NCBI RefSeq assembly: GCF_900103985.1
Contig: NZ_FNIE01000011.1
Location: 186,001 to 250,000, forward strand
Source: Actinacidiphila guanduensis
Lineage (GTDB): Bacteria; Actinomycetota; Actinomycetes; Streptomycetales; Streptomycetaceae
Length of the DNA stretch: 64,000 nucleotides
Reading direction: 5' to 3'
Both the position numbers and the translations under genes were made by a program. Below, piece by piece: positions 25,572-34,811 of the stretch (positions within the stretch are counted from its first letter, which is position 1; each line of letters begins with the position of its first letter). The notes below the pieces were generated by a model. It did not search any database, had not been told where the DNA came from, and saw only the letters and a list, made by a program, of their open reading frames with translations.

Positions 25572-26645
25572 GTGATCGAGCTGGAGGGAGTCCCCGAGCT
25601 GATCGACCCGGTCATGGTGGCCGCGTTCGAGGGCTGGAACGACGCCGGGGACGCAGCCTCCACCGCGGTCGGCCACTTGGACCGGGAGTTCAAGGGCGAG
25701 GTCTTCGCCGCCCTGGACGCCGAGGACTACTACGACTTCCAGGTCAACCGGCCGACGGTGTGGATGGACGGCGGCGTCCGCAAGATCACCTGGCCGACGA
25801 CCCGGCTGTCGGTGGTCCGGGTCCAATCGCCCAGGCCACGCGACCTGGTCCTGGTCCGCGGCATCGAGCCGAGCATGCGGTGGCGTTCCTTCTGCAACGA
25901 GCTGCTGGGCTTCGCCCACGAGCTGGGCGTGGAGATGGTGGTGGTGCTCGGGGCGCTGCTCGGCGACACCCCGCACACCCGCCCGGTGCCGGTCACCGGT
26001 GTCACCTCCGACCCGGACCTGGCCACCACGCTCAACCTGGAGGAGTCCCGCTACGAGGGCCCCACCGGCATCGTCGGCATCCTCCAGGAGGCGTGCACGC
26101 ACGCCGGCATCCCCGCGGTGAGCTTGTGGGCGGCCGTGCCGCACTACGTCTCCCAGCCGCCCAACCCCAAGGCCACCCTCGCGCTGCTGAACCGCCTGGA
26201 GGACCTGCTCGACCTGCGCATCCCGCAGGGCGAGCTGCCCGAGGACGCGCGCGCCTGGCAGGTCGGGGTGGACCAGCTCGCGGCCGAGGACAGCGAGGTC
26301 GCCGAGTACGTCCAGACGCTGGAGGAGGCCCGCGACACCGCGGAGCTGCCCGAGGCCTCCGGCGAGGCCATCGCCAAGGAGTTCGAGCGCTACCTGCGCC
26401 GCCGCGAGCCGGGCGACTACGCCTCCAGCGACGGCCCCGACGGGGTGCCCCGCTTCCGTCCCCGCCCCGAGGACCCCGACAAGCCGGACGACACCGCGGA
26501 CGGCCCGGCCCACCGCTCCTCCGAGGACGCCGAGGACACATCCGCCGAGCACTCTTCCGCCGAGGACTCCGGCGACAGCTCCCCGGGGGACGGCAAGGAC
26601 AGCCCGTCGGAGGGCGGCGAGGACACGCCGGGCGAGGACTCCTGA
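25572..26645 (+). CDS. PAC2-family protein
   Basis: A 357-residue member of the PAC2 (proteasome assembly chaperone-like) family that is universal in actinobacteria. The N-terminal core includes VMVAAFEGWNDAGDAAS and the middle LGALLGDTPHTRPVPVTG, both diagnostic. The last ~90 residues are acidic and low-complexity (Asp/Glu/Ser/Pro-rich). GTG at 25572 follows a strong AAGGAGGAG; an upstream ATG at 25500 has none. Bacterial members form trimers in solved structures, but their role is not established. It lies near mshC and the DUF3090 cluster. A perfect hairpin terminator follows. Confidence 0.88.
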   Translation: MIELEGVPELIDPVMVAAFEGWNDAGDAASTAVGHLDREFKGEVFAALDAEDYYDFQVNRPTVWMDGGVRKITWPTTRLSVVRVQSPRPRDLVLVRGIEPSMRWRSFCNELLGFAHELGVEMVVVLGALLGDTPHTRPVPVTGVTSDPDLATTLNLEESRYEGPTGIVGILQEACTHAGIPAVSLWAAVPHYVSQPPNPKATLALLNRLEDLLDLRIPQGELPEDARAWQVGVDQLAAEDSEVAEYVQTLEEARDTAELPEASGEAIAKEFERYLRRREPGDYASSDGPDGVPRFRPRPEDPDKPDDTADGPAHRSSEDAEDTSAEHSSAEDSGDSSPGDGKDSPSEGGEDTPGEDS

Positions 26646-26652
26646 CGACGGC

Positions 26653-26687
26653 CGGCGTCCGCCCGGCCTGGCCGGGCGGACGCCGGT
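26653..26687. terminator. Bidirectional terminator, 17-bp perfect stem
   Basis: CCGGCGTCCGCCCGGCC (26653-26669) and GGCCGGGCGGACGCCGG (26671-26687) are exact complements around a single T; a few central bases must open as the loop. It lies between the convergent PAC2 and molybdenum-hydroxylase genes. Confidence 0.85.
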
Positions 26688-26705
26688 GGGCTCCGCGGAG
26701 AGCGG

Positions 26706-28970
26706 CTACGCCATGGCCGCCATGACCGCCTCGGGGGTGAACGGCATCGTGCGGAGCCGCACGCCTGTGGCGTCGAAGACGGCGCTGGAGATGGCGGACG
26801 GGATCACGTTGACGGCCGGCTCGCCGACCCCGGTAGGGGGTGTGCCCGGGTTGGGGACGAGGACGGTGCTGATCGTCGGCGTCTCGTCCATCCGCAGCAG
26901 CGGATAGCTGCTCCAGTCGGCGCTGGTGATGTTGGAGGTGTCGAAGGTGACCTCCTCGTGCAGGACCCTGCTCGCGGTCTGGATCACACAGCTCGAGATC
27001 TGGCGCTCGATCGCCCGGGGGTTGATGATCTGGCCCTGGTCCTGCGCGACGGTCACCTCCGTGAGCAGGATCTTGCCCGTCGCGGGCGTCACCTCCGCCT
27101 TGACCACCGCGGCGGCGTAGGTGCCGTCCCGGACGACGAACGCGATGCCCTGCCCGGTGACGGTGCCGCCGCTGGTGCTCGCCTCCTTCCGGGGCGAGGG
27201 CCGCGGCTCCCACCCGGCCCGCCGCGCCGCCGCCTTCAGGACGGCGATCGCCCGGGTGTCGGTGAGGAGCCTCAGCCGGAACCGGAGCGGGTCCTGCCCG
27301 GCCTTGGCCGCGATCTCGTCGACGAACGCCTCCTGCGCGAAGGTGATCTGGTACTGGCCGGGCGAGCGCAGGAAGGTGGTGCGTATCCCGAACGGGTAGG
27401 GCGAGGTGTCGGCACCGAGCTCCGGGATCTGGTGCGCCAGCTCCAGCATGTTCGGGAACTGGTAGAGGTCCGGGCCGGTCCAGCTGCCGACCGGTTTGCG
27501 CGGGGCCGGCATCGCGACGCCGGCGAGGATGGGCCCGAGCATGGTGCTGTCGTTGTTGGGCGCCATGAAGGCGTCGTGCTTCCAGGCGACGACGTTGCCC
27601 GACTCGTCGAGCCCGGCCGACATGTCGTGGAGCGTGCCGGGGCCGTGGGGCTCCCAGATGTGCTCGTCCTCACGGCTCCACTGCACCCGCACCGGCCTGC
27701 CCAGCTGCTGGGACAGGAACACCGCTTCGGAGGCCGCGTCGTCGTAGTTGGCGCTGAGCCGCCCGTACGGGCCCGACCCGTCAGCCCAGACCACCTCGAC
27801 CTGCTCGGCGGAGATGCCCAGCATCGTGGCGATGCCGTTCCGCAGGCCCTGCGGGTACTGGGTGGAGGACCAGACGGTCACGCTGCCGTCGGGGCGCACG
27901 TCGGCGATGCCGCAGCTCGGCCCGATCATGCCGTGGTTCTCGAACGGCGTCTGGTACGTCGCCTGCAGCGTGCTGCTGGCGGCGGCGAAGGCGCTGTCGA
28001 AATCGCCCTTGCTGGCCTGCGTCATGATCTTCGACGGTATGGCGCGCATCGCCGCGGGCCAGCCCTCGGTCGTGGGCAGGCCGTTCCAGTCCGACCAGGT
28101 GACGGGCAGCGCCGCCGCTCCCTTGATCGCGTCCCACTCCTGCTCGGCGACCACCGCGACCAGGTTGTTCAGCCGCACCACCTGGGCATTGCTTCCAGGC
28201 GGCAGGGAGCCCACCGAGACCACGGTGGAGCCGATCCCCTTGGGGTGGACGACCCGGGCGTGGAGCATGCCGGGAACCCTGATGTCGTGGACGAACCCCG
28301 TCTTCTGCCGGACCTTGTCCGCGATGTCGACCCGGGGCACGGACCGGCCGACCAGCTTGTACTCGGTGTACGGCTTGGGCGTGGCCCCGACGTGCGTGCC
28401 CTGGCTGTCGATCACGATCGGCGTCACGGCGGTGAGGGCCTTGCCGTGGACCAACTGGCCGTAGCTGACCCGCTTGCGGCCGCTGCTGACCACGCCGTTG
28501 TCGACCCTGAGCCTGCTGACCGGGACGTGCAGCCGGTCGGAGGCCAGGGAGAGCAGCGTGGCGCGGGCCTCGGCGGCGATCAGCCGGGCCTGCTGGCCCG
28601 CCCTGGCGATCGTGCTGCTGGCGGCGGTGACCCCCTGGTCCGGGGTGACATCGGTGTCACCCATCACCAGGGTGACCGTGTCGAAGCTGACGTCGAGCTC
28701 TTCGGCCACCATCTGCGCGAGGGCGGTGCGGTTCCCCTGCCCCAGCTCGACGTGCCCGGTGCGCCAGGTGATGTCGCCGTCGGCGTGCACCGTCAGCCAG
28801 GTGGCGAGGTCGGTGAGGGCGGGGGTCGGGAAGGGCGCGCCCGCCGCGGCTGCTTCCGCGACCGAGGGCCGCAGGGCCACCGGCACCGCGGCCGACATCA
28901 CGACCAGGGCCCCGCCCGCCTTGAGGAGGCCGCGCCGGCTGAGTTTCCCGGGTTCTTGCTGGCTGCGCAT
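26706..28970 (-). CDS. Molybdenum hydroxylase large subunit (isoquinoline 1-oxidoreductase beta type), Tat-exported
   Basis: A 754-residue molybdopterin-cytosine-dinucleotide-binding subunit of the xanthine oxidase family. A twin-arginine signal, LSRRGLLKAGGALVVMS, starts at about residue 10, so the complex acts outside the cytoplasm. Cofactor motifs include TGHVELGQGNRTALAQMVAEE and VAQDQGQIINPRAIERQ. The catalytic Glu lies in TGVGEPAVNV. It is 10 nt downstream of the 2Fe-2S subunit gene; no FAD subunit is present. This two-subunit form typically oxidises aldehydes or N-heterocycles and donates electrons to a cytochrome or quinone. The substrate is unknown. Confidence 0.9.
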   Translation of the reverse strand: MRSQQEPGKLSRRGLLKAGGALVVMSAAVPVALRPSVAEAAAAGAPFPTPALTDLATWLTVHADGDITWRTGHVELGQGNRTALAQMVAEELDVSFDTVTLVMGDTDVTPDQGVTAASSTIARAGQQARLIAAEARATLLSLASDRLHVPVSRLRVDNGVVSSGRKRVSYGQLVHGKALTAVTPIVIDSQGTHVGATPKPYTEYKLVGRSVPRVDIADKVRQKTGFVHDIRVPGMLHARVVHPKGIGSTVVSVGSLPPGSNAQVVRLNNLVAVVAEQEWDAIKGAAALPVTWSDWNGLPTTEGWPAAMRAIPSKIMTQASKGDFDSAFAAASSTLQATYQTPFENHGMIGPSCGIADVRPDGSVTVWSSTQYPQGLRNGIATMLGISAEQVEVVWADGSGPYGRLSANYDDAASEAVFLSQQLGRPVRVQWSREDEHIWEPHGPGTLHDMSAGLDESGNVVAWKHDAFMAPNNDSTMLGPILAGVAMPAPRKPVGSWTGPDLYQFPNMLELAHQIPELGADTSPYPFGIRTTFLRSPGQYQITFAQEAFVDEIAAKAGQDPLRFRLRLLTDTRAIAVLKAAARRAGWEPRPSPRKEASTSGGTVTGQGIAFVVRDGTYAAAVVKAEVTPATGKILLTEVTVAQDQGQIINPRAIERQISSCVIQTASRVLHEEVTFDTSNITSADWSSYPLLRMDETPTISTVLVPNPGTPPTGVGEPAVNVIPSAISSAVFDATGVRLRTMPFTPEAVMAAMA

Positions 28971-28980
28971 CCTCGTCCCC

Positions 28981-29484
28981 TCAGGCCATCAGCTCGGCGG
29001 CCCGCTGGACCGCTTTGATGATCTGGTCGTAGGTGCCGCACCGGCACAGGTGGGCCGAAGGGCCCGAGGTGCTGAACGCCGTCTTGATCTCGTCCACCGT
29101 GGGGTTGGGGTTGCCGGCGAGCAGGTTGGCGGTGGTGATCATCATCCCGTTCTGGCAGTAGCCGCACTGCGGGACCTGCTCCTCGATCCAGGCCTGCTGG
29201 ATCGGGTGGAGGTCCGCCTCCGGGATGTCCTGCTCCTTCGCCCACAGCGCGGGCAGTCCCTCCACGGTCGTGATGTTCTGCCCCTCGAAGGCCGAGACGG
29301 GCTTCACGCACGTGCGTCTGGCGCCGGCGTCCGACAGCACCGAACAGGCACCGCACTGTTCCAGGCCGCAGCCGAATTTGGGTCCGGACAGGCCGAGTTC
29401 CCCGCGCAGCACGTAGAGCAGCGGAGTATCGGGTGACGAGGTGACCGTCGTTTTCTCGCCGTTGACGACCAGTTCGATTGCCAT
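28981..29484 (-). CDS. Molybdenum hydroxylase 2Fe-2S subunit
   Basis: A 167-residue electron-transfer subunit with two 2Fe-2S clusters. The plant-ferredoxin cluster is KFGCGLEQCGACSVL plus the Cys in RRTCVKPVS. The helical-bundle cluster is VPQCGYCQNGMM plus CRCGTYDQI. ATG at 29484 has GGAGG seven nt upstream; an in-frame start 60 nt earlier lacks one. It has no signal of its own and should be exported by hitchhiking on the Tat-signal subunit. It starts the two-gene operon. A TTGACA at 29575-29570 (minus strand) is a possible -35. Confidence 0.93.
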   Translation of the reverse strand: MAIELVVNGEKTTVTSSPDTPLLYVLRGELGLSGPKFGCGLEQCGACSVLSDAGARRTCVKPVSAFEGQNITTVEGLPALWAKEQDIPEADLHPIQQAWIEEQVPQCGYCQNGMMITTANLLAGNPNPTVDEIKTAFSTSGPSAHLCRCGTYDQIIKAVQRAAELMA

Positions 29485-29810
29485 GAAAAGACCTCCGTCG
29501 GGAGCGAAAGCGGGCAAACCTGTCAGCCGTACCAGCTTCACCAAGGCTGACCAGCGTCGAGCACCACTGTCAATCGGCGGAAAAAGACTGGCGGAAAGTT
29601 GCCGTCGTTGAGTCGGACGGCCCGATTATCCGTACCACCGCCCACTTTCATGCCCGTTGCAACCGGTGGACAAGGGCAGCAAAATCCTTGAAGCCCCATC
29701 AAAACGGCCGGGCGCATTCATTCCCAATGCCGCAAATCGAGAACGGTCGCGCCCCATGAATTGCGCGCCGGGACCGGGGCGGGGCCCGCCCGCCGGGCCA
29801 CGGTCAACCG
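29485..29810. other. Gene-free stretch
   Basis: I see no supported gene here. The part from about 29560 to 29760 is visibly richer in A and T than the surroundings. It should hold the promoter of the molybdenum-hydroxylase operon. Confidence 0.5.
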
Positions 29811-29857
29811 CGAGAGGGGCCGCCCCCGGAGACGAACTCCGGGGGCGGCCCCTCTCG
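29811..29857 (-). terminator. mshC terminator, 21-bp perfect stem
   Basis: The arms run 29811-29831 and 29837-29857 and pair over 21 bases (CGAGAGGGGCCGCCCCCGGA on the left, extended by one G), with loop ACGAA. It lies 22 nt past the mshC stop. This is one of the strongest hairpins in the window. Confidence 0.9.
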
Positions 29858-29878
29858 TTCTGCCCGTTCGCGCTCCGG

Positions 29879-31108
29879 CTACAGGGCGACGCCCAGGAGC
29901 GCGTCCACCGTGCGGGAGACCAGGCCGGGCGCCCCGGTGTCGGTGCCGCCCGACGACGCCTGCAGGGTCGCCCACCCGTCCACCGCGGCGAGCGCCCGCG
30001 GGGCGTCGAGGTCGTCGGCGAGCGCGGCGCGTACGGCCGCCAGGACGCCGTCGGCGGGCGGGCCGTCCGGCCGGGAGACCGCCGCACGCCAGCGCGCCAG
30101 CCGCTCCACGGCCTCGTCGAGGACGCCCTGGGTCCACTCCCAGTCGCTGCGGTAGTGGTGGGCGAGCAGCGCCAGGCGGATCGCCGCCGGGTCGACGCCC
30201 TGTTCCCGCAGGGCGGAGACGAAGACCAGGTTGCCGCGGGACTTGGACATCTTCTCGCCGTCGAGCCCCACCATCCCCGCGTGGACGTACGCCTTGGCGA
30301 AGGGGTACTGCCCGGTGAGCACCTGGGCGTGCGAGGCGCCCATCTCGTGGTGCGGGAAGGCGAGGTCGGAGCCGCCGCCCTGGACGTCGAAGCCCATCCC
30401 GAGGTGGTCGAGCGCGATGGCGACGCACTCGATGTGCCAGCCGGGCCGGCCGGGGCCCAGCGAGCCGCCGTCCCAGCTCGGCTCGCCCTCGCGGGCGGTG
30501 CGCCACAGCATCGGGTCCACCGGGTCCTTCTTGCCGGCCCGCTCCGGGTCGCCGCCGCGCTCGGCGGACAGCACCCGCATCGCGGCCGCGTCCAGCCGGG
30601 AGACCTTGCCGAAGTCGGGGTCGGAGTGGACGGAGAAGTAGATGTCGCCGTCGATCTCGTAGGCGGCCCCGAGGTCCCGCAGCCGCTCGATCAGGGGCAC
30701 GATGCCGGGTATCGCCTCCACCGCGCCGATGTAGTGGGCCGGCGGCAGCAGCCGCAGGGCCGTCATGTCCTGCCGGAACAGGTCCGTCTCGCGCTCGGCG
30801 AGCGCCCGCCAGTCCTCGCCGGTGTCGGCCGCGCGCTCCAGCAGCGGGTCGTCGACGTCCGTGACGTTCTGGACGTACTCCACCTGGTGCCCCGTGTCGA
30901 GCCACACGCGCTGGACGAGGTCGAACGCGTTGTAGGTGGCCGCGTGCCCGAGGTGCGTCGCGTCGTACGGGGTGATCCCGCAGACGTAGATGCGGGCGAC
31001 GGGGCCGGGCTCGACGGACACCGGTCCGCCGGTCGACGTGTCGTGGAGACGAAGGGGGCGTCCGGTGCCCGGGAGGGCGGGGACGTCGGAAGCTGGCCAG
31101 GCATGCAT
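29879..31108 (-). CDS. mshC: Mycothiol cysteine ligase
   Basis: Joins cysteine to glucosaminyl-inositol with ATP, the third step of mycothiol synthesis. The 409-residue protein is a CysRS paralogue. The HIGH-type motif is in [19 protein letters not shown], then [16 protein letters not shown], and KMSKS is in [13 protein letters not shown]. It lacks the tRNA-binding C-terminal domain of true CysRS. ATG at 31108. It is the last gene of a minus-strand set with the TIGR03843-type protein, DUF3090 and a histidine phosphatase, an arrangement recurrent in actinobacteria. The 218 bp upstream hold a possible hairpin (CCCGGC / GCCGGG near 31295-31315) but no gene. Confidence 0.95.
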   Translation of the reverse strand: MHAWPASDVPALPGTGRPLRLHDTSTGGPVSVEPGPVARIYVCGITPYDATHLGHAATYNAFDLVQRVWLDTGHQVEYVQNVTDVDDPLLERAADTGEDWRALAERETDLFRQDMTALRLLPPAHYIGAVEAIPGIVPLIERLRDLGAAYEIDGDIYFSVHSDPDFGKVSRLDAAAMRVLSAERGGDPERAGKKDPVDPMLWRTAREGEPSWDGGSLGPGRPGWHIECVAIALDHLGMGFDVQGGGSDLAFPHHEMGASHAQVLTGQYPFAKAYVHAGMVGLDGEKMSKSRGNLVFVSALREQGVDPAAIRLALLAHHYRSDWEWTQGVLDEAVERLARWRAAVSRPDGPPADGVLAAVRAALADDLDAPRALAAVDGWATLQASSGGTDTGAPGLVSRTVDALLGVAL

Positions 31109-31326
31109 GTCTTGAGATTAACCGGGCCGCGTACTGCCAAAACGACCGGGAGCAGGGCGGATACCCGCCGAAGGGCCCGCCGGGCGGCCCGATTACGCCG
31201 GGTTTCGGGCACACGGCGGGCAGCCGTGGCCGCTCCGCCGCCTCCTCCCGGCCAGACGGGTCCGGCCGGAAGTGGCCGAAAACATACGCCGACCCGGCAC
31301 CGATAGCGCCGGGTTGCCGGGACGGG

Positions 31327-32301
31327 TCAGACCGGCGGCCAGGGGATGCTGGGCCAGTCGCCGCCGGGGACGGGGTGCCGGCCGGTCTCCAGCAGTACCC
31401 GGACCCGCTCGCCCAGCGCGGCGGTCTCGGCCGGGGTCAGCAGCTCGGCCAGCCGCTCGCCGAGCGCACCCGACAGGTGGGCGGACAGCTTCTCCAGCAC
31501 GGTGACCGCCTCGGCCGGCAGCGGCTCGCCGGCCCAGCCCCACAGCAGGGTGCGCAGCTTGTTCTCGGTGTGGAAGGTCACACCGTGGTCGATGCCGTAG
31601 AGGCGCCCGCCGGGTCCCGGCAGGAAGTGGCCGCCCTTGCGGTCGGCGTTGTTGAGCACCGCGTCCAGGACGGCCAGGCGGCGCAGCCGCATGTCGTCGG
31701 CGTGCACCAGCAGCGCCGAGCGGCCGTTCTCGAGTTCGGCCTCCACGACCGCCTTCCAGCCGGGCGCCGGCTCGGCGTCCTCGGTGAGAGCGAGCAGGGC
31801 GCCGACGTCCTCGATGTCGCCGGAGCCGGCCTCTTCGTCGTCTGCGCCCGCGGGTGCCTCGCCGTCCTGCGCGTCTTCGGCGCCGGGATCACCGTCGGGG
31901 GAAGTGTCGTCGGAGCCGTCCGCCGGCTCACCGTCCTCCGCCGCCGGCACCGGGGGACCCACCCACAGCTGCACCATGCCCTCGCCGTACGGGCCGTCGC
32001 GCAGCACCGTGGGCGGCACCAGGCCCCAGCCGGTGGCCTCGGAGACGAGGTAGGCGGCGACCTCGCGCTGGGCCAGGGTGCCGTCGGGGAAGTCCCACAG
32101 CGGGCGCTCGCCGGCGACGGGCTTGTAGACGCAGGCGACCGTGCGCCCGCCGTGGACGGCCTCGCAGTACAGCACCGCGTTGGAGGCGTCCCGGATCTGC
32201 CCTCTGACGGTCAGCTCACCGTGCTGCAGCGCCTCGATGTCCCGGGGATCGGGACCGGACCCGTTCAGGCCGACCTCCGGTATCCGTTCTGGCGCGGGCA
32301 T
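31327..32301 (-). CDS. SCO1664-type / TIGR03843 family protein (PI3/4-kinase-like fold)
   Basis: A 324-residue protein of an actinobacteria-only family with a degenerate phosphatidylinositol-kinase-like fold. The N-lobe contains ASNAVLYCEAV and TVACVYKPVAGERPLWDFP, whose Lys would bind phosphate. The catalytic-loop-like DAVLNNADRKGGHFL and the metal-site-like YGIDHGVTFH follow. A Glu/Asp/Gly-rich insertion interrupts the middle (about residues 130-170). ATG at 32301 has GGAAGGA upstream and overlaps the DUF3090 gene by 37 nt. Function is not established. Its constant pairing with DUF3090, the phosphatase and mshC argues for a shared process. Confidence 0.85.
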   Translation of the reverse strand: MPAPERIPEVGLNGSGPDPRDIEALQHGELTVRGQIRDASNAVLYCEAVHGGRTVACVYKPVAGERPLWDFPDGTLAQREVAAYLVSEATGWGLVPPTVLRDGPYGEGMVQLWVGPPVPAAEDGEPADGSDDTSPDGDPGAEDAQDGEAPAGADDEEAGSGDIEDVGALLALTEDAEPAPGWKAVVEAELENGRSALLVHADDMRLRRLAVLDAVLNNADRKGGHFLPGPGGRLYGIDHGVTFHTENKLRTLLWGWAGEPLPAEAVTVLEKLSAHLSGALGERLAELLTPAETAALGERVRVLLETGRHPVPGGDWPSIPWPPV

Positions 32302-32855
32302 ACGTGTCCTTCCGGGTCCAGGGGCAGGCTGCACAGCGGGCAGGGCGGGCGGCCGGCGGAGACGACGTCCAGGGCGCGCTTGGCGAACGAGCGGGCCTGC
32401 GCGCCCGTCAGCAGCACCCGCAGCAGCGGCGGGCCGTTCTCCTCGTCCTGCAGCAGCTCCTCCTCGGCCGCCTCCAGCTCCTCGTCGTCCTCACCGACCA
32501 GCTCGACCAGGGCCTGCGCCTCGATCACCATCCGGTCGTGCGCGCCGTCCCAGGCCAGGGCCATGGTGCCGACCCGGAACTCCTCCTCGACCGGCACGTC
32601 CAGCGGCCCGTTGTCGGCGAGTTCGGTGGGGGCGACGGCGGGGACGGGGGCGCTGCCGCCGGTGCGGCGCACGACCTCGTCGAGCAGCTCGTCCACCCGC
32701 TCGGCGAGCGCGGCGACCTGCGTCTTCTCCAGCGCGACGCTGGTGGTCCTGCCCTTCGCGGTGGCCTGCAGGAAGAAGGTCCGCTGGCCCGGCTGGCCGA
32801 CGGTCCCGGCGACGAACCGCTCCGGGTGCTCGTAGAAGAAGACCTGACGGGGCAC
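32265..32855 (-). CDS. DUF3090 family protein
   Basis: A 196-residue conserved actinobacterial protein. It begins VPRQVFFYEHPERFVAGTVG and ends with a zinc-ribbon-like tail (RPPCPLCSLPLDPEGHVCP) with four cysteines/histidine, which suggests metal binding. GTG at 32855 follows GGAGCAAGG. Its 3' end overlaps the TIGR03843-type gene by 37 nt in another frame, so the two are translationally coupled. No function is known; the zinc tail is my reading of the spacing. Confidence 0.88.
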   Translation of the reverse strand: MPRQVFFYEHPERFVAGTVGQPGQRTFFLQATAKGRTTSVALEKTQVAALAERVDELLDEVVRRTGGSAPVPAVAPTELADNGPLDVPVEEEFRVGTMALAWDGAHDRMVIEAQALVELVGEDDEELEAAEEELLQDEENGPPLLRVLLTGAQARSFAKRALDVVSAGRPPCPLCSLPLDPEGHVCPRQNGYRRSA

Positions 32856-32981
32856 GCCTTGCTCCGTTTGCTCGAATGATCGACTGACCTGCCGGCCTTG
32901 CCGGCGCCGCGGGCGCCCGGTGCGGAGGACGCGCTGCGGCGCACGTACGCTGCCGAGCATCCACCCTACTGCGGAAGGCGA

Positions 32982-33719
32982 TCACGGGGTGCCCGTGGAG
33001 CCTCCCACGACGGCGTCGTCGGAGGCGGGCCCGCGCCCGGCGGTGCTCCCGGCGCCCTCGGTGCCCTCGGCGGGCGGGGGCGGCGGGATGAGCCCGGTGA
33101 GGTCGCCGGTGTCGCCGAGCCGCAGCAGGAAGGGGCGGTGCGGGGTGTAGCGGACGACGGTGACCGAGCAGGGGTCGGTGCTGATCCGCTGGAAGAGGTC
33201 CAGATGCATGCCCAGGGCGTCGGCGGCCAGCGCCTTGATGATGTCGCCGTGCGAGCAGAGCAGGTAGAGGGCGTCGGGCCCGTGCTCCTGCTCGATCCGG
33301 TCGTTCCAGTCCCGCACGGCGTCGACCGCGCGGGCCTGCATCGCGCGCAGCGACTCGCCCTCGGGGCCGGGGAAGACCGCGGCCGAGGGGTGCCGCTGGA
33401 CGGTCGCCCACAGCGGCTCGTCGGCGAGTTCGGCGAGCTTGCGGCCGGTCCAGTCGCCGTAGTGGCACTCGCCGATCCGGTCCTCGGTGTGCAGCGTCAG
33501 CTCCGGGCGGGTGGCCAGCAGCGGGGCCACCGTCTCCTGGCAGCGCTGCAGCGGGCTGCAGACCACGGCGGCCAGCGGCAGGGCGGCCAGGCGGGCGGCG
33601 AGCGCGGTGGCCTGGGCGCGGCCGGTGTCGTCCAGGGCGACGCCGGGGCTCCAGCCGGCCAGCACCCCTTCGGTGTTGGCGGTGGAACGGCCGTGCCGGA
33701 CGAGGATCGCTGTGGGCAT
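32982..33719 (-). CDS. Histidine phosphatase family protein (MSMEG_4193 type)
   Basis: A 245-residue phosphoglycerate-mutase-like phosphatase. The phospho-His motif is AILVRHGRSTAN at the N-terminus, with the second catalytic His in LLCSHGDIIKALAADAL and an Arg in CSPLQRCQET. A Pro/Gly-rich tail of about 35 residues follows. It starts the minus-strand set DUF3090, TIGR03843-type, mshC, 126 nt ahead of DUF3090. ATG at 33719. The substrate is unknown; the constant gene neighbourhood in actinobacteria is the main clue. Confidence 0.88.
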   Translation of the reverse strand: MPTAILVRHGRSTANTEGVLAGWSPGVALDDTGRAQATALAARLAALPLAAVVCSPLQRCQETVAPLLATRPELTLHTEDRIGECHYGDWTGRKLAELADEPLWATVQRHPSAAVFPGPEGESLRAMQARAVDAVRDWNDRIEQEHGPDALYLLCSHGDIIKALAADALGMHLDLFQRISTDPCSVTVVRYTPHRPFLLRLGDTGDLTGLIPPPPPAEGTEGAGSTAGRGPASDDAVVGGSTGTP

Positions 33720-33947
33720 GTCCGCCACCGTAACCCTTCCCGGTGCCGCGCGTTGTGCTGGGTGACGGCCGTGGCGGGGAGGATCCCCCCGAGCCCCCAC
33801 CACGGCCGCGAAGCCGTCCCGCGGTCCGGCGCGCAGTCCACCGGGAGTCGTGATCGTCCGTCCCCGGGTTGCTCCGTACGGTGACGCCCCTCGGTAAGGT
33901 GCAGCGAGGGGTCGAGGGGGCCCCGCCGGCCGGGGAGCGCGAAGCAG

Positions 33948-34565
33948 GTGGCGATGTTCAGCAAGGTGTCCAGGGGGCGTCCGGCGACGGCGGCAGGCCC
34001 GGCGCTCGCGGGGACGGACTGGTCGCCCTACGCCCGGCTGGAGGACGCCGCCCGCGTCTACTTCCTCCACCCCGACGTGGCACTCGACGCCATCGCGGGC
34101 GTGCTGGGGCGGCGCCGGGTGCGGGGTTTCACGCTGGAGCGGGTGGTGGACCTCACCGAGGCGGGCGCCTCGGTCTGGCAGGAGGCGGCCGTCTGCGACG
34201 GGCGGCGGCTGATCCTGTGGCACAGCGAGGAGTTGACCGACGAGAACGCTCCCGGCGGCACGGTGCTGGACTCCTCCGTGCAAGTGCTGCCGCTGGAGGC
34301 GATAGGTCACATCGGCATGCGGACGCTCGTGGGGCGCGACGAGCGGGGTCGCCGGGTGGACCGCGGCGTGTACCTCGTCCTGGCCACGGCGGTGCCCCAC
34401 GAACTGCAGGCGACGGCCCCAGACCCCGAGGCCCCGCTGATCGCCTCGGCGAAGGTCCGCCCCGAGTCCTTCCGCTTCAGCAAGTCCCTGGACGACGGGG
34501 GCGCCGGCCAGATAGCCCGCCTCATCGCCTTCGGCCGCCTCCTCTCCCGCAGCATCCCTTCGTAA
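33948..34565 (+). CDS. Conserved hypothetical protein
   Basis: A 205-residue soluble protein I do not recognise. It has regular alternation of strands and helices (ERVVDLTEAGASVWQEAAVC, RLILWHSEELTD, RGVYLVLATAVPHEL) and no signal peptide or membrane segment. GTG at 33948 has GGGGAG ten nt upstream; ATG at 33954 is the alternative. It is divergent from the histidine phosphatase across 228 bp with no gene between. Strong third-position GC bias supports coding. It is followed by a hairpin-rich intergenic region. Confidence 0.7.
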   Translation: MAMFSKVSRGRPATAAGPALAGTDWSPYARLEDAARVYFLHPDVALDAIAGVLGRRRVRGFTLERVVDLTEAGASVWQEAAVCDGRRLILWHSEELTDENAPGGTVLDSSVQVLPLEAIGHIGMRTLVGRDERGRRVDRGVYLVLATAVPHELQATAPDPEAPLIASAKVRPESFRFSKSLDDGGAGQIARLIAFGRLLSRSIPS

Positions 34566-34587
34566 CGGGGCGGCCCCGACCGCCCGG

Positions 34588-34743
34588 GTGCCCCCACCAT
34601 TGCCGACTGCCGCGCCACCGTGGGGGGGCACCCCCAGGGCCCCTCGGTTGTACGGCGGCACCCTCCGCCCGGAGGGCGAGGGGTGTGTCACCTCAGGGGC
34701 GCTGGGGGTACCCCCAGGCGAAGTTCTGGGGGGGGGAGGAACT
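34588..34743. repeat. Hairpin-rich intergenic cluster
   Basis: Three fold-back elements lie in the 246-bp spacer between convergent genes. GTGCCCCCAC (34588-34597) pairs with GTGGGGGGGCAC (34620-34631). CTGGGGGTACCCCCAG (34702-34717) is a perfect 16-nt palindrome. AGTTC (34722-34726) pairs with GAACT (34739-34743) around a G-run. They probably terminate both genes. Confidence 0.6.
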
Positions 34744-34811
34744 GCGCGAGCAGCCACCCACCGGCGGAGGGTCCGGGAGCCCTCCCGGCGAGGCAGGGCG
34801 TACGGAACCCT

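Noticed and set aside
31109-31326. Small gene between mshC and the TIGR03843-type gene
   Set aside because: Frames here have no start site or bias. The Arg-rich translations are typical of non-coding GC-rich DNA.
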